Positions 52,722 to 62,645 are shown, counted from the stretch's first letter. The stretch: 64,000 nucleotides of DNA from Candidatus Poseidoniaceae archaeon (GCA_028822845.1 JAPKCS010000002.1:60854-124853), one strand, 5' to 3'. The notes: generated from the letters alone by a model not told the origin. Made by a program: numbers and translations.

Positions 52722-53477
52722 ATGACGGTTGAAGTTCTCCACCCACCGGGTGCGGATGGACCGCGATGTTTGGTGCTTCGCTGCCGAGTAGGCACACATG
52801 ATGTGCAAGACGTCACCCTCGCTCATGCTGATGAAGTGGCGACTTTTGCCATTCAGAAGCGAACTGATGAGCATCTTTCAGGGCGTTTATTGCTTGAGCA
52901 AGCCCTTAGCCAATGGGGCTTTGATGCTTCAATGATTTCAGTTGAGCGAACAGAACATCGGGCTCCCTACCTCACCTACATCCCCGGTGTTTGGAAAAAC
53001 ACACCTTTGCCATCAATCAGTCTTGGACACAGCGACGGATGGGCGTATGTGGCTCTGGTGGAACATGGATGGCAGGTCGGTGTCGATGCCGAATCGAAGG
53101 AACGTGGGATCCAAAAAAACGCTTTCGATATGATGGCGAAGGGTGAAGAATTGAATCACCTGAACACTCATCCCGAACTGGCCATCGAAGCATGGGTTGG
53201 TAAAGAAGCAGTGCAAAAATCCCTCGGTTTAGGCATGCATCTCAATCCGAGGTTTATTGAAATTCCAATTGGAGTAGGTTTGATGAATATTTCAATTGAA
53301 GATTCAAAAATACAATTGGAAAAATGGATTCACGATGGGGCTTTTATTGCCCTCGCTTTAACGCCTGGTTTGCGAGGCACAGCGACGGCAGAAGATGCCC
53401 TGCTCCAAGCCACACAAGAGGCCATGATTGAGGGCGATTGGGGCGTTGGCTGCAAGACGACGCGCAGCAACGCTTGA
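52722..53477 (+). CDS. 4'-phosphopantetheinyl transferase (Sfp type)
   Basis: 252 residues from ATG 52722, preceded by GGAGG (52710-52714) at ideal spacing; upstream starts overlap the megasynthase. Sfp-type motifs: SISLGHSDGWAYVALV, the Mg-binding VGVDAES with Asp122 and Glu124, and the catalytic EAWVGKEAVQKSLG with Trp158, Lys161 and Glu162. The enzyme transfers phosphopantetheine from CoA to a Ser of carrier domains, here presumably those of the adjacent 2,941-aa protein. It is the last gene of the fabI-synthase-PPTase unit, 13 bases after it. If functional, it implies that the carriers are meant to be charged. Confidence 0.88.
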   Translation: MTVEVLHPPGADGPRCLVLRCRVGTHDVQDVTLAHADEVATFAIQKRTDEHLSGRLLLEQALSQWGFDASMISVERTEHRAPYLTYIPGVWKNTPLPSISLGHSDGWAYVALVEHGWQVGVDAESKERGIQKNAFDMMAKGEELNHLNTHPELAIEAWVGKEAVQKSLGLGMHLNPRFIEIPIGVGLMNISIEDSKIQLEKWIHDGAFIALALTPGLRGTATAEDALLQATQEAMIEGDWGVGCKTTRSNA

Positions 53478-53924
53478 TCATCGCCAGAACATGTAGGACG
53501 ACCGGCTTGATTCCCAAGGCAAGCCGAACTGGATGCCAAGTTCTGTCAAGATGACGTAGTTGAACAACAGATAGCTGACGTACGTGATGGACAGCACGAG
53601 CAGTGAGGTGTTGATGATTTTCCGACGGGAGCGCTTGGCTTGGTCGAGTGTACAAATCCCCTGGTTTCTGAAGTACATCACCAAACCAATGACCACGCTG
53701 ATGGCAGCCACAACGCCCATGGCGGGGCGGAACCAAGCATAGCCGTCAGTTCCCCAATACAATGTATCGGAAAGAGCGGCGCCTGTGGACACAGTTGCGA
53801 GCCCGAGCATCACCAAGACTACCGATGGTAAGCAACACAGTGAAGCGATGACCGTCGAGCCTGCTATGACTTTCCACAGGGCCTTGACCGGGTGAATTTC
53901 CGCGTCATCAATTACTTCGGACAT
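53478..53924 (-). CDS. MerT-like membrane protein
   Basis: 148 residues, four hydrophobic helices. The first has paired cysteines (IASLCCLPSVVLVMLGL) as in MerT mercuric-ion transporters. Then comes WFRPAMGVVAAISVVIGLV, close to the MerT YRP-helix region, and GICTLDQAKRSRRKI, with one Cys where MerT has a cytosolic Cys pair. I infer a transporter of the MerT superfamily, but the second Cys of the cytosolic pair is missing and no MerR, MerA or MerP is nearby, so the metal is uncertain. It is downstream of the M28 peptidase gene on the same strand and converges on the PPTase gene. Confidence 0.5.
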   Translation of the reverse strand: MSEVIDDAEIHPVKALWKVIAGSTVIASLCCLPSVVLVMLGLATVSTGAALSDTLYWGTDGYAWFRPAMGVVAAISVVIGLVMYFRNQGICTLDQAKRSRRKIINTSLLVLSITYVSYLLFNYVILTELGIQFGLPWESSRSSYMFWR

Positions 53925-53970
53925 AGGTACGGATAGGCAGGTTTGCTTTTGAAGTGCTGTTTTTTATCAT

Positions 53971-55374
53971 TCATTCGAGGTTTCGAACCTCAGGGGTTTG
54001 ATCAGCGAACATGAATTCAAGCATAGCCGCCCACATAACAAACTGAATTGACTTCTGAAGTTCTGCTTCTCCTCCAACCGATGTGATCATATTCGACAAG
54101 GTGTCTTGAGGGGAGTGGTAAGCGCTGTAATCGTCGTCATAAGCGCCGAGGTGGAAGATGGTCTGAGCTCCCTTATCTCTGAATGTTACATGGTCTGATC
54201 GCCCGAATGTGTCCTCGTGGACGTCCATAACCAAGTCGGAATGCTCATCCCAATGCTGGTCGCATCCAGCACCATACGATCCTTCAATCCGAAGATCCAT
54301 TGGGGCTTTCAAGACATTACGGTGGACATGGTCCATGACTTCAGTGATTGCAAGTTCATCGACTTCGGGGTCAGTATCAGGTCCAGACCAAGCGTGGTAA
54401 GGGAACGGATCGCCAGACTCCTTGAGGGCAGGCCAAGAGATACCCATCATGTCCATATTGATGTAAAACCTTAGTTCCTTATCCTGCGGCAAGCAGTAAT
54501 CGCAGTCGTTGTTTGCGAAAGCGTTTGATCCACGCAAACCTTCCTCTTCCGATGACCACAAAGCAAGGAATGTATCGCATTCGACTTCCATATCGACGAA
54601 AGCCTTTGCAAAGAGCATCATGGCTACGGTTCCAGCCGTGTTGTCATAGGCTCCTTCGTAGGTGCCTCCAGCCGGGGGGGATGCTGGAGGAGCGATGTCC
54701 ATGTGGGCTCCCATTCCTTGAACGCAAGCATCTGAGCGTCCATCTTTCCATGCGATTATGTTCAGAGATTCTGCCTGCGTAGGGTTCATGTGGTCGGTGA
54801 CTCGCATGATGTGGGTTTCATAGCCCAGGCCTTCGAAATGGCCGTGGAAGAAACTCGCTGCACGCTCAAAAGCCGGGTTTGGTGTGCCCATCCAACGGTT
54901 GATGTACCCACCACATTGAGTGGAATCGGTGCATACATTGAGGATGAATTCCATTTTGTCCAGCCACTCTTCACCATTGACAATCGGCGTTCCATTCCCG
55001 ACCTCGAGATCGACCTTTGAAGCCGTACCGTCGGCGTAAACGACGGTGAGTGTTGTTGCTGTGACATAGGGTGTCGTCAGGATCTTGCCATTGAGGAGGT
55101 TGGCGTCTTGGACTTGGATGACACCGAGCGGAACGATGCTGTTGTTCACGAACAAAAGGACGTCCTGAGGGACAACCAAACGAGTGCCTTCACCCTCGAG
55201 GGTGAAGGTGTGCCATTCGCCAGCACGCAAGGGTGCTTCCCCTGCAGGTAGGAAATCAATCATGAATGCATCCTCCTGTCCTGTGTTGTTGTTTTCTGCC
55301 TCGCCAAAGCATCCAGCCAGTGGTGCCATGAGCATGAGAACAATCAAGCCGAATGCGCTGAGTGAGTTTGCCAT
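53971..55374 (-). CDS. M28-family metallopeptidase lipoprotein
   Basis: About 467 residues from ATG 55374. Signal peptide with lipobox (LMLMAPLAGC) for lipid anchoring outside the cell. The zinc peptidase domain has all five expected ligand segments: GMGAHMDIA (His), YEGAYDNTAGT (bridging Asp), LWSSEEEGLRGS (Glu-Glu), YINMDMMGI (Asp) and SAYHSPQDTL (His). Family members are aminopeptidases or carboxypeptidases. It may digest peptides scavenged from seawater particles, consistent with the surface-protein load in this window. N-terminal 150 residues before the catalytic domain form a separate beta-rich region. Confidence 0.9.
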   Translation of the reverse strand: MANSLSAFGLIVLMLMAPLAGCFGEAENNNTGQEDAFMIDFLPAGEAPLRAGEWHTFTLEGEGTRLVVPQDVLLFVNNSIVPLGVIQVQDANLLNGKILTTPYVTATTLTVVYADGTASKVDLEVGNGTPIVNGEEWLDKMEFILNVCTDSTQCGGYINRWMGTPNPAFERAASFFHGHFEGLGYETHIMRVTDHMNPTQAESLNIIAWKDGRSDACVQGMGAHMDIAPPASPPAGGTYEGAYDNTAGTVAMMLFAKAFVDMEVECDTFLALWSSEEEGLRGSNAFANNDCDYCLPQDKELRFYINMDMMGISWPALKESGDPFPYHAWSGPDTDPEVDELAITEVMDHVHRNVLKAPMDLRIEGSYGAGCDQHWDEHSDLVMDVHEDTFGRSDHVTFRDKGAQTIFHLGAYDDDYSAYHSPQDTLSNMITSVGGEAELQKSIQFVMWAAMLEFMFADQTPEVRNLE

Positions 55375-55536
55375 GTGCTTCCCTGACTCTGGCGCACAGT
55401 TTGTCCTTCTTAGGGGTTGGCTTTGATTGATTTTCGAATCACGCATCCATGCAGGGGGACCTATTTCGTGAACTTGATATAGGGTGACTTGCAGGCCACT
55501 ATGTAACCGATGGTTAAGTAATGGAACGTGAAGTCA

Positions 55537-56241
55537 ATGACTGGGGCAGATGAATGGGAAGAAAAGTTGATTGAACAACTGGTTGAGATGTTCCAAAATA
55601 TGGGCATGAGCATGGATAAAGAGCAAATTCGAGGGATGATGGAGCAATTCCGATCACAATTCGAAAGCATGGGTCTTGACGCTGAAAAAATCGTAAAAGG
55701 CGATGTAAATTTCAACTTCGACCTCTCTCACCTCGCTAAGATGTTTCAATCTGGAAAACCCATGGAGGACATCTTGAGCAACTTAGGCATGGATGTCCAG
55801 GTGGACGCAAGTCCTGTTGAAATCACTGCACCTGAAGTAGAAGAACCCCTCGATGAACTGATCCGGATTCCTGCCAACGACGTCTATTTGGACGGTTGGA
55901 ACATGGCTGTTACCGTTGATTTCACCCTCCGTGGCGATGTCGACGAGAGTGAACTCGAACTTGCTTTGGTTCGCCAAGGCGAGCGGGTTGAAGTCATCAA
56001 AGACACCCTTCCAGCACCCCTTGCTCGCATTCAATTGCCTCATCCTTGCGAAGATGTGGTGGACTGGTCGCTCAACAACGGCATCCTCGACATCACCCTA
56101 AAACTCACACCGCAGGGCTCTGCTATGAGCACCGACGATTCAAGCCCCGAGGCACCAGAAGTGAGCCTCGATTTCGGCAATAATGGCGACGAAGACGACG
56201 ACGACGATGAAGACGACGACGGTGGAATCCCCATCTTTTGA
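55537..56241 (+). CDS. Hsp20/alpha-crystallin-like protein, likely DnaK-linked chaperone
   Basis: About 234 residues. The N-terminal helical part is amphipathic and Met-rich (LVEMFQNMGMSMDKEQIRGMMEQF). The C-terminal about 90 residues match the Hsp20 beta-sandwich (DVYLDGWNMAVTVDFTLRGDVDE, LPHPCEDVVDWSLNNGILDITLKL), ending with an acidic tail (DEDDDDDEDDDGGIPIF). ATG 55537 is preferred over GTG 55528 because GGAACGTGAA directly upstream resembles the ribosome-binding element before dnaK (GGAACGTGAAATG). 25 bp separate it from dnaK, so the two are probably one operon. Assignment to the Hsp20 superfamily is from pattern, not certain. Confidence 0.65.
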   Translation: MTGADEWEEKLIEQLVEMFQNMGMSMDKEQIRGMMEQFRSQFESMGLDAEKIVKGDVNFNFDLSHLAKMFQSGKPMEDILSNLGMDVQVDASPVEITAPEVEEPLDELIRIPANDVYLDGWNMAVTVDFTLRGDVDESELELALVRQGERVEVIKDTLPAPLARIQLPHPCEDVVDWSLNNGILDITLKLTPQGSAMSTDDSSPEAPEVSLDFGNNGDEDDDDDEDDDGGIPIF

Positions 56242-56266
56242 ACAAAAAAACGGAACGTGAAATGAA

Positions 56267-58159
56267 ATGAGCAAAGTAATTGGAATTGACCTAGGAACGA
56301 CAAACAGCTGTGTTGCAACGATTGAGAACGGAGAACCCGTTGTCATCCCCAATGCAGAAGGTGCACGAACAACCCCCTCCGTCGTGGCGTTTGCCAAAGA
56401 CGGAAGTGAACGAATGATTGGTGTCACTGCAAAGCGTCAAGCGGTCACCAACATCGGTCGTACCATGATCTCGGTGAAGCGTCACATGGGAACCGATTGG
56501 AAAACCAACATCGATGGAACCGACTACACGCCACAGGAAGTTTCCGCTTTTATCCTCCAGAAGTTGAAGGCTGATGCAGAGGCTTACCTTGGACACGAAG
56601 TCAAGCAAGCTGTGATCACATGCCCTGCATACTTCACGGATGCTCAACGAACAGCAACAAAAGACGCAGGCAGAATTGCTGGTTTGGAAGTTCTCCGAAT
56701 CATCAACGAACCAACAGCGGCTGCTCTGGCTTACGGTGTTGACAAGGGCGAAGATCAAACCATCCTCGTTTACGATCTCGGTGGAGGGACCTTCGACGTC
56801 TCTGTTTTGGAGATCTACCAAGTCGACGGTCAACCTCAGATTGAAGTCAAGGCTACGGCTGGAAACAACAAGCTTGGTGGCGACGACTTTGATGACCTGG
56901 TCATCGAATGGATGGTTGCAGAATTCAAGCGCGACACCGGCATCGACCTCAGCAAAGACGCTCAGGCCATGTCCCGGCTAAAGGAAGCCGCTGAGAAGGC
57001 GAAGATCGAACTCTCTGGGACGCAACAAACCCAAATCAACCTCCCCTTCATCACCATGCGTGACGGTCAACCTGAACACATGGACATGACCCTAAGCCGA
57101 GCCAAGTTCGAAGACCTCATCTCGAAGTTGATCGAAGCCACCATGGGACCAACCCGCCAAGCCATGAAAGACGCAGGCGTCAAGAAAGGCGATGTCGACA
57201 AGGTCATCCTGGTCGGTGGTTCCACACGTGTTCCTGCTGTCCAAGAAGCGGTCGAGAAGGAAGCCGGTAAAGCACCTTACAAGGGAATCAATCCCGATGA
57301 AGCAGTCGCTATGGGTGCAGCCCTCCAAGCAGGTATCATCGCTGGTGATGAGGGTGTTTCTGACATCCTCTTGCTCGACGTTACCCCGCTCACGCTCGGT
57401 ATCGAGACCCTTGGTGGCGTCATGACCACCATGATTGAACGCAACACCACCATTCCCGCCCGCCGCTCCGAGATTTACTCCACGGCCAGCGACAATCAAC
57501 CAGCCGTCACCATTCACGTGCTGCAGGGTGAACGCAATTTCGCTAAAGACAACGTTACACTTGGCGAATTTACATTGATGGGTATTCCAGCAGCACCCCG
57601 TGGAACACCACAAATCGAAGTCACCTTCGATATCGATGCCAACGGAATCGTTGATGTGAGCGCCAAGGACATGGGCACAGGGAAGGAACAATCTGTCAAG
57701 ATTGAAGCCCAAACCTCGCTGTCCGAAGATGACATTCAAGCCAAGATTGCCGATGCAGAGAAGTTTGCAGAGGAAGATCAAATGCGAAAAGTCAAGGTTG
57801 AACTTCGGAACATGGCGGACCAAGTGGTCTACCAAACACGACGGACGCTTGATGAATCCGCAGAAAAACTCGATGATTCCGAAACCGATCCGGTTAAGGC
57901 TCACCTCGATGAACTCGAAAAGTTGGTTCAAGATGAAGACGGTAAGCCGTTGGACATTGACACCATCGACGACGCTGCGATCCAAGCAAAGGTCAAGGAA
58001 GTCGAAGAAGCAATGCACGCTGTTTCCGCTAAGTTGTACGAAGCTGCAGCAGCTGAGATGGCAGAGCAAGACGGCTCCGAAGACGACGGCGAGATCAACG
58101 TCGGTGGCGATGATGTGGTCGATGCAGACTTCGAAGTTGTTGACGAGGACGAAGACTGA
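56267..58159 (+). CDS. dnaK: Hsp70 chaperone DnaK
   Basis: 630 residues. [13 protein letters not shown] (phosphate 1), [16 protein letters not shown] (phosphate 2), [17 protein letters not shown] (adenosine) and [11 protein letters not shown] (connect) mark the ATPase domain. The substrate domain begins around [17 protein letters not shown], and an acidic lid with [15 protein letters not shown] ends the protein. DnaK is a bacterial-type gene in archaea, acquired by transfer and scattered in distribution. No DnaJ or GrpE is in this window; partners may be elsewhere. Next to a Hsp20-like gene upstream and a thermosome gene downstream. Confidence 0.96.
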   Translation: MSKVIGIDLGTTNSCVATIENGEPVVIPNAEGARTTPSVVAFAKDGSERMIGVTAKRQAVTNIGRTMISVKRHMGTDWKTNIDGTDYTPQEVSAFILQKLKADAEAYLGHEVKQAVITCPAYFTDAQRTATKDAGRIAGLEVLRIINEPTAAALAYGVDKGEDQTILVYDLGGGTFDVSVLEIYQVDGQPQIEVKATAGNNKLGGDDFDDLVIEWMVAEFKRDTGIDLSKDAQAMSRLKEAAEKAKIELSGTQQTQINLPFITMRDGQPEHMDMTLSRAKFEDLISKLIEATMGPTRQAMKDAGVKKGDVDKVILVGGSTRVPAVQEAVEKEAGKAPYKGINPDEAVAMGAALQAGIIAGDEGVSDILLLDVTPLTLGIETLGGVMTTMIERNTTIPARRSEIYSTASDNQPAVTIHVLQGERNFAKDNVTLGEFTLMGIPAAPRGTPQIEVTFDIDANGIVDVSAKDMGTGKEQSVKIEAQTSLSEDDIQAKIADAEKFAEEDQMRKVKVELRNMADQVVYQTRRTLDESAEKLDDSETDPVKAHLDELEKLVQDEDGKPLDIDTIDDAAIQAKVKEVEEAMHAVSAKLYEAAAAEMAEQDGSEDDGEINVGGDDVVDADFEVVDEDED

Positions 58160-58223
58160 GCGTCATCACAGCCTTGACCTTGCCAAGAGTTGACCTTATG
58201 GCGAGAAGTCCGGTGGGCCCATC

Positions 58224-59816
58224 ATGAGCGATGTTCCAATCTTGAAGGACACCGACCGGTCTACCGGTCGCAGTGCGCTCCAGAAGAACATTCAGGCAGC
58301 GCTTGCATTGGCTGGTGCGGTCCGTTCAACGCTCGGTCCACGAGGCCTCGATAAGTTGCTTATCGATGACGACGGACGGACCATGGTGACCAATGACGGC
58401 GTAACCGTTTTGGAATCAGCAAAAGTTGAGCATCCAGTGGCTCGAATGATGATTAACGCCTCCTCGGTTCAGGATAAAATCGCACGAGACGGCACCACTT
58501 CAACGGTGTTGATCAGCGCAGAGATGCTGCAAAATGCATGGCACTTGGTCACCCAAGGTGTCCACCCAGCAATCATTGCCCGCGGTTTCAGAATGGCAGA
58601 AGTCCACGCCCGAGAAGCCCTTAACGGGCTTTCTTTCGCCTCAGAGCGAAGCCACCGAATCCTTGCTACCAAAACCTGCTTAACCGGTAAAGGCCACGAG
58701 AGCATGCAAAAACTGCTTGCTCAATTAGCCCTTGACGCAGCAGAAGCCATTGTCGTCACCGATGAACAAGGCACACTCGCTGACCCAACCCGTGTTAAAA
58801 TTCTTCCACAATCCGGTGGTACCATCGGTGAAAGTCAACTTGTCACTGGTTTGGTGTTGGCCAAAAACCGCATTCACAACGACATGCCCCGTCACATCAA
58901 GGGTGGTAAAATCCTCCTGATTGATGGTGGATTGGAACGCAGAGCGATGATGGGAAGCGTGAAACTCAACGTCACTTCAACCGGGGTTCTGGATGCCTTC
59001 AGGGACAAAGAAATATCTTTGCTCCAAGAGCAAGTCGCTCAACTTGAGGCCTTAGGCGTTGATTTGTTGGCCTGCAAAGAAGGCATTGATGATGACGCAC
59101 GAATGATGCTCACCAAGGCTGGAATCAAGGCGTTCCGCCGAGTCGCTCGGTCCGACTTGGACCTGCTTGCACGGGGCTGTGGTGCCACGCTTGTTCACGA
59201 TGTGAAGCGAGCTAAACCCTCTGACCTTGGCGCTTTCATTTCAAGTAAAAACGAGACGTGGGGCAGCACAGTTCACTGGATTGTCGAAACCGAAGAAGGC
59301 GGTGCTACATTCATCGCTCGTGGCAGCACGGAGGCTGTGCTCGGTGAGGTTGAACGTTGCTTTGGAGACGCTCTTGGCGTTGCGTGCCAACTTGTCGAAG
59401 ATGCACGGCTCGTTCCCGGAGGTGGCGCAACACAGGTGGCGCTTGCACGACGTTTGCGTCGCTATGCAGAATCCATCCCTGGCCGCGAGCAATTGGGAGT
59501 CGAAGCCTTTGCAGACGCTCTCGAAGTCATCCCTCGTGTGCTTGCTGAAAACGCAGGTCTCGATCCAATTGACACGCTGCTCACTTTGGTGGCAGCTCAA
59601 TCAAATGCTCCCGAAGAGATTGCCGACCGAATCGGACTTGATGTCCTTGGACGTCAGCCCAATGACATGGTCGAGATGGGTGTGATTGAACCCTTGTTGA
59701 TTTTAGATCAAGGTATTGCAGGTGCGACTGAAGCAGCCATCTCCGTCCTTCGCATCGATGATGTGCTGTGGGCAAAACAAAACCCAGCGATGGCGGAAGT
59801 CCCAGAAATGGAATGA
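58224..59816 (+). CDS. Group II chaperonin (thermosome) subunit
   Basis: 530 residues. Cpn60/TCP-1 family signatures: RSTLGPRGLDKLLI near the N-terminus, VTNDGVTVLESAKVEHP, KIARDGTTSTVLISAEML, and AGLDPIDTLLTL plus LVPGGGATQVALARRL in the C-terminal half. It folds proteins in an ATP-driven double ring. Departures from consensus include RDGTTS where GDGTT(T/S) is usual and GATQ where GATE is usual. The protein ends AMAEVPEME with no Gly/Met-rich tail. These may mark a divergent subunit that pairs with a conventional one encoded elsewhere. 64 bases after dnaK. Confidence 0.93.
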   Translation: MSDVPILKDTDRSTGRSALQKNIQAALALAGAVRSTLGPRGLDKLLIDDDGRTMVTNDGVTVLESAKVEHPVARMMINASSVQDKIARDGTTSTVLISAEMLQNAWHLVTQGVHPAIIARGFRMAEVHAREALNGLSFASERSHRILATKTCLTGKGHESMQKLLAQLALDAAEAIVVTDEQGTLADPTRVKILPQSGGTIGESQLVTGLVLAKNRIHNDMPRHIKGGKILLIDGGLERRAMMGSVKLNVTSTGVLDAFRDKEISLLQEQVAQLEALGVDLLACKEGIDDDARMMLTKAGIKAFRRVARSDLDLLARGCGATLVHDVKRAKPSDLGAFISSKNETWGSTVHWIVETEEGGATFIARGSTEAVLGEVERCFGDALGVACQLVEDARLVPGGGATQVALARRLRRYAESIPGREQLGVEAFADALEVIPRVLAENAGLDPIDTLLTLVAAQSNAPEEIADRIGLDVLGRQPNDMVEMGVIEPLLILDQGIAGATEAAISVLRIDDVLWAKQNPAMAEVPEME

Positions 59817-59869
59817 CTTGTCAAACCTGCTTCATAGCCAAAACATTTGGTAGTTCCTTCAAATAGGGG

Positions 59870-61459
59870 ATGTGTGACCTTTTACTGATGGGAACTGATA
59901 GTGAAATCTGTGTCGGTATCGATGACATCGCCATTCATTTCCCTCGTCTTTACATGGATATGAGGGATTTTGCCGAACTTCGCGGAGCTGATTTCGCTAA
60001 GTTAAACAAGGGGCTTGGGCTCGAAGCCATGTCCATTCCCGACGTCCATGAAGACACCGCTACGATGGGTGCCATGGCTGTTATGCAAATCATTGATCGC
60101 AATGGATTGGATCCGAACACCATCGGCCGGATGTACCTCGGAACCGAATCTGCTTTGGATGGAGCAAAACCTACGGCGACATACATCGTCGACATGCTCA
60201 CACAACGCTACGAAGAACGGTACGGCTCGGAATGCTTTCGAAACTGTGACGTTGTCGACATGACCTTTGCTTGCATCGGTGCTGTCGATGCACTCCATAC
60301 CACATTGGACTGGGTTGCTCGTTCCACTGAACACGAAGAGCGAACTGGAATTGTGATTTTTTCTGACAATGCCAAGTATGCTTTGGAATCATCCGGAGAA
60401 TACACCCAAGGCGCTGGAGGTGGAGCGTTGTTGGTCCGCCGCAATCCACGGCTTTTGGAGATTCCAGACTGCATTGGTGTTTCCACGACCCCGGTGCATG
60501 ATTTTTTCAAACCACGACGGGAAGTGACCATTCGTTCAGTCATCACCAACGTGCTCCAATTAGCCCAAGAAACGGGTCAAACCGTCAAGAAAGGGCTTGT
60601 TGAGCGGATGATTCGCCACTTACCAGAATCCACAGTGCGCAAGTTAGGAATCTTTTCTCACGGTGAAGCCAAGGTAAGCGTGCACCGCGATGACCCGATT
60701 TTTGACGGTCAATTCTCGAACCGTTGCTACCAATCTGCTGTTCGCCAAGCCTTCCATAATTTTGCAGGTAAAGCGGAAAAAACAGGCCGTTACACACACG
60801 ATGAAGATGAACGCTTGACTCAACAATGGTCGAGGATCATCATGCACCTTCCCTATGCTTTCCAAGCAAAGCGAATGTTCCCTGATATTTTCCGCCACGA
60901 TTGTGAAGCAACAGAGATGTGGACTGCAGTTGCAGAACAAATTGGCCCCATGCCAGCGCCTCATGATTCAGATGACCCCCAAATCATTGAGATCTGGGAG
61001 AAGGCTATGGATGGCTACCGCAGAGCCATTTCAAAGACTCCACAATACCTCAAATTCCACGAAAGCCGAATTGAGAAAGGTCAACGTGCGAGCAGTTTGA
61101 TTGGAAATCAATACACGGGTTCAATTTTTCTCGCTCTCATGTCGACCTTTGAGTCTGACTTTGAAGATAATTGTAACCTCGATAACACCTTGTTCGGACT
61201 CTGTGGTTATGGTTCGGGTGCAAAAGCCAAGGTGTTCGAAGGAAAGGTCAATCACCGCTGGCGAGAAGTCGTCGCTGGCTGGCATTTGTTCGAACGGCTC
61301 GCTGGACGCATGGCCATCGACCACGTGACCTACGAGAACCTGCACAAGGGGATTCAAGACGAAAGCGTCGTCACACCTCGAAGTGAATTCGCTTTGGTTG
61401 AGATTGGTGATGAAGGCGTCGATGAAGGCGCTCGCCGATACCGCTGGGTTGGCGCCTGA
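59870..61459 (+). CDS. Hydroxymethylglutaryl-CoA synthase
   Basis: About 529 residues. Condenses acetyl-CoA and acetoacetyl-CoA in the mevalonate route to archaeal isoprenoid lipids. IDDIAIHFPRLYMDM begins the thiolase fold. The catalytic Glu is in DVHEDTATMGAMA (about 61), the nucleophile Cys in DMTFACIGAVDAL (about 135), and VHDFFKPRRE matches the active-site loop of HMGS. The length and pattern resemble the eukaryote/bacteria-like form rather than the short archaeal one (about 350 aa); the extra region lies in the second half. Start may be ATG 59870 or 59888. It converges on tdh with 2 bases between stops. Confidence 0.88.
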   Translation: MCDLLLMGTDSEICVGIDDIAIHFPRLYMDMRDFAELRGADFAKLNKGLGLEAMSIPDVHEDTATMGAMAVMQIIDRNGLDPNTIGRMYLGTESALDGAKPTATYIVDMLTQRYEERYGSECFRNCDVVDMTFACIGAVDALHTTLDWVARSTEHEERTGIVIFSDNAKYALESSGEYTQGAGGGALLVRRNPRLLEIPDCIGVSTTPVHDFFKPRREVTIRSVITNVLQLAQETGQTVKKGLVERMIRHLPESTVRKLGIFSHGEAKVSVHRDDPIFDGQFSNRCYQSAVRQAFHNFAGKAEKTGRYTHDEDERLTQQWSRIIMHLPYAFQAKRMFPDIFRHDCEATEMWTAVAEQIGPMPAPHDSDDPQIIEIWEKAMDGYRRAISKTPQYLKFHESRIEKGQRASSLIGNQYTGSIFLALMSTFESDFEDNCNLDNTLFGLCGYGSGAKAKVFEGKVNHRWREVVAGWHLFERLAGRMAIDHVTYENLHKGIQDESVVTPRSEFALVEIGDEGVDEGARRYRWVGA

Positions 61460-61461
61460 AC

Positions 61462-62514
61462 TCAAAAGTCCAATACGACTTTGCCACATTCGCCACTGAT
61501 GGCGAGTTCGACTGCTTGAGGGAATTCATCAATGTTCATTCGATGGGTCAGCACCCGCTTGACATCGATTAGGCCACGCTCGAGCAAATCGTGCATGGTG
61601 TCCCAGGTTGACCACATCTTCCGCCCATTGATGCCCTTGAGGTGCAAGTAGCGGAACACAACTTCGTTCATTGGCACTTCCGGCATTGAGTTTCCGTAGA
61701 CCGAGAGCACGTTGACATAGCCACCCATTCGGGTGCTGTGAATCGTGTTGGCAAGAGCTTGTGGCGAACCTGAAAATTCACACGAGTTATCGACCCCGCG
61801 TCCTTCGGTTGCTTTCAAGATCTCAGCGACCACATCGTTGTTCTTTCCAAGGACCAAATCGGCGCCAAGTTCCGTTGCAAGGTTCATTCGGTATTCATTG
61901 TCCCAATCGATGGCAATGACCATTTTTGCACCCATGGCTTTGGCTGCATTAACGGCGAACAAACCGATTGGTCCAAGCCCATGAATGGCAACAGTTGCGC
62001 CTTCAACAGGACCACCAGTCAAGGTGTGAATCGCATTGCCAAGGGGATCTTGGATAGAGGCATGTCCTGGATCAAGGCCAGCAGGAATTGGTCGAGCGTT
62101 AACGGCAGGTGCCACGAAGTAAGGTCCAAACGCACCGTTGATGTGGACGCCAAAAATTGAGCCATTTTCACAAATGTGGGCGTTCCCTTCATCGCACCGA
62201 GGGCAGTTCCAGCAGGCAAAGTGACATTCAATGGCAACCAAATCGCCAACCGCCGGGTGGGTGACTCCTTCGCCGACTGCCACCACTTCTCCACAGGTTT
62301 CGTGGCCTGTGATGGTGCCGAGGGGTACGTTCTCTTTGCTCCACTGGTCCCATTTCCAAATGTGAATGTCTGTTCCACAGACCGAGGTGGAATGTGTCTT
62401 GATCAAAACTTCATCAGGACCAGGAGCGGGAACTGGATGTTCTTCCTTGGTGAAACCGCCAGCAGTATCGAGGGTTTTTGTCCATGCCATCATGGTGCTC
62501 GGAATGCTGTCCAT
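61462..62514 (-). CDS. tdh: L-threonine 3-dehydrogenase (zinc alcohol dehydrogenase family)
   Basis: 350 residues. Oxidises threonine to 2-amino-3-ketobutyrate with NAD+. The catalytic zinc ligands are in SVCGTDIHIWKW (Cys) and ITGHETCGEVV (His); structural zinc cysteines are in CWNCPRCDEGNAHIC. The cofactor fold is VAIHGLGPIGLFAVNAAKAMGA. GTDIHIWKWDQW and GRKMWSTWDTMHDLLERGL are the Tdh-type rather than generic ADH. The ATG at 62514 is used; MMAW at 62493 is an alternative. Divergent from the CTP synthase gene; the spacer between their starts is about 130 bp. Presumably a threonine-catabolic gene. Confidence 0.88.
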   Translation of the reverse strand: MDSIPSTMMAWTKTLDTAGGFTKEEHPVPAPGPDEVLIKTHSTSVCGTDIHIWKWDQWSKENVPLGTITGHETCGEVVAVGEGVTHPAVGDLVAIECHFACWNCPRCDEGNAHICENGSIFGVHINGAFGPYFVAPAVNARPIPAGLDPGHASIQDPLGNAIHTLTGGPVEGATVAIHGLGPIGLFAVNAAKAMGAKMVIAIDWDNEYRMNLATELGADLVLGKNNDVVAEILKATEGRGVDNSCEFSGSPQALANTIHSTRMGGYVNVLSVYGNSMPEVPMNEVVFRYLHLKGINGRKMWSTWDTMHDLLERGLIDVKRVLTHRMNIDEFPQAVELAISGECGKVVLDF

Positions 62515-62645
62515 GTTCTCCCTCTTGCTGGAGTTCAGTGGGCCCGCCTTTTGATTCTTCGCTCATGATGGGGGAAGAGGGAATACTGGTTTGTTGAGGT
62601 AGGTTGATATGGGAGGCGCGACGGCATAAAAGCCCGTTGATGTGC

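Noticed and set aside
53478..53924. A mercury resistance operon
   Set aside because: A MerT-like protein stands alone; merA, merP and merR are absent and one cytosolic Cys is missing.
57092..58069. Long 325-codon reading frame on the minus strand inside dnaK
   Set aside because: Antisense to a fully conserved Hsp70; composition is a mirror of the coding strand and no ribosome binding site or family match is visible.
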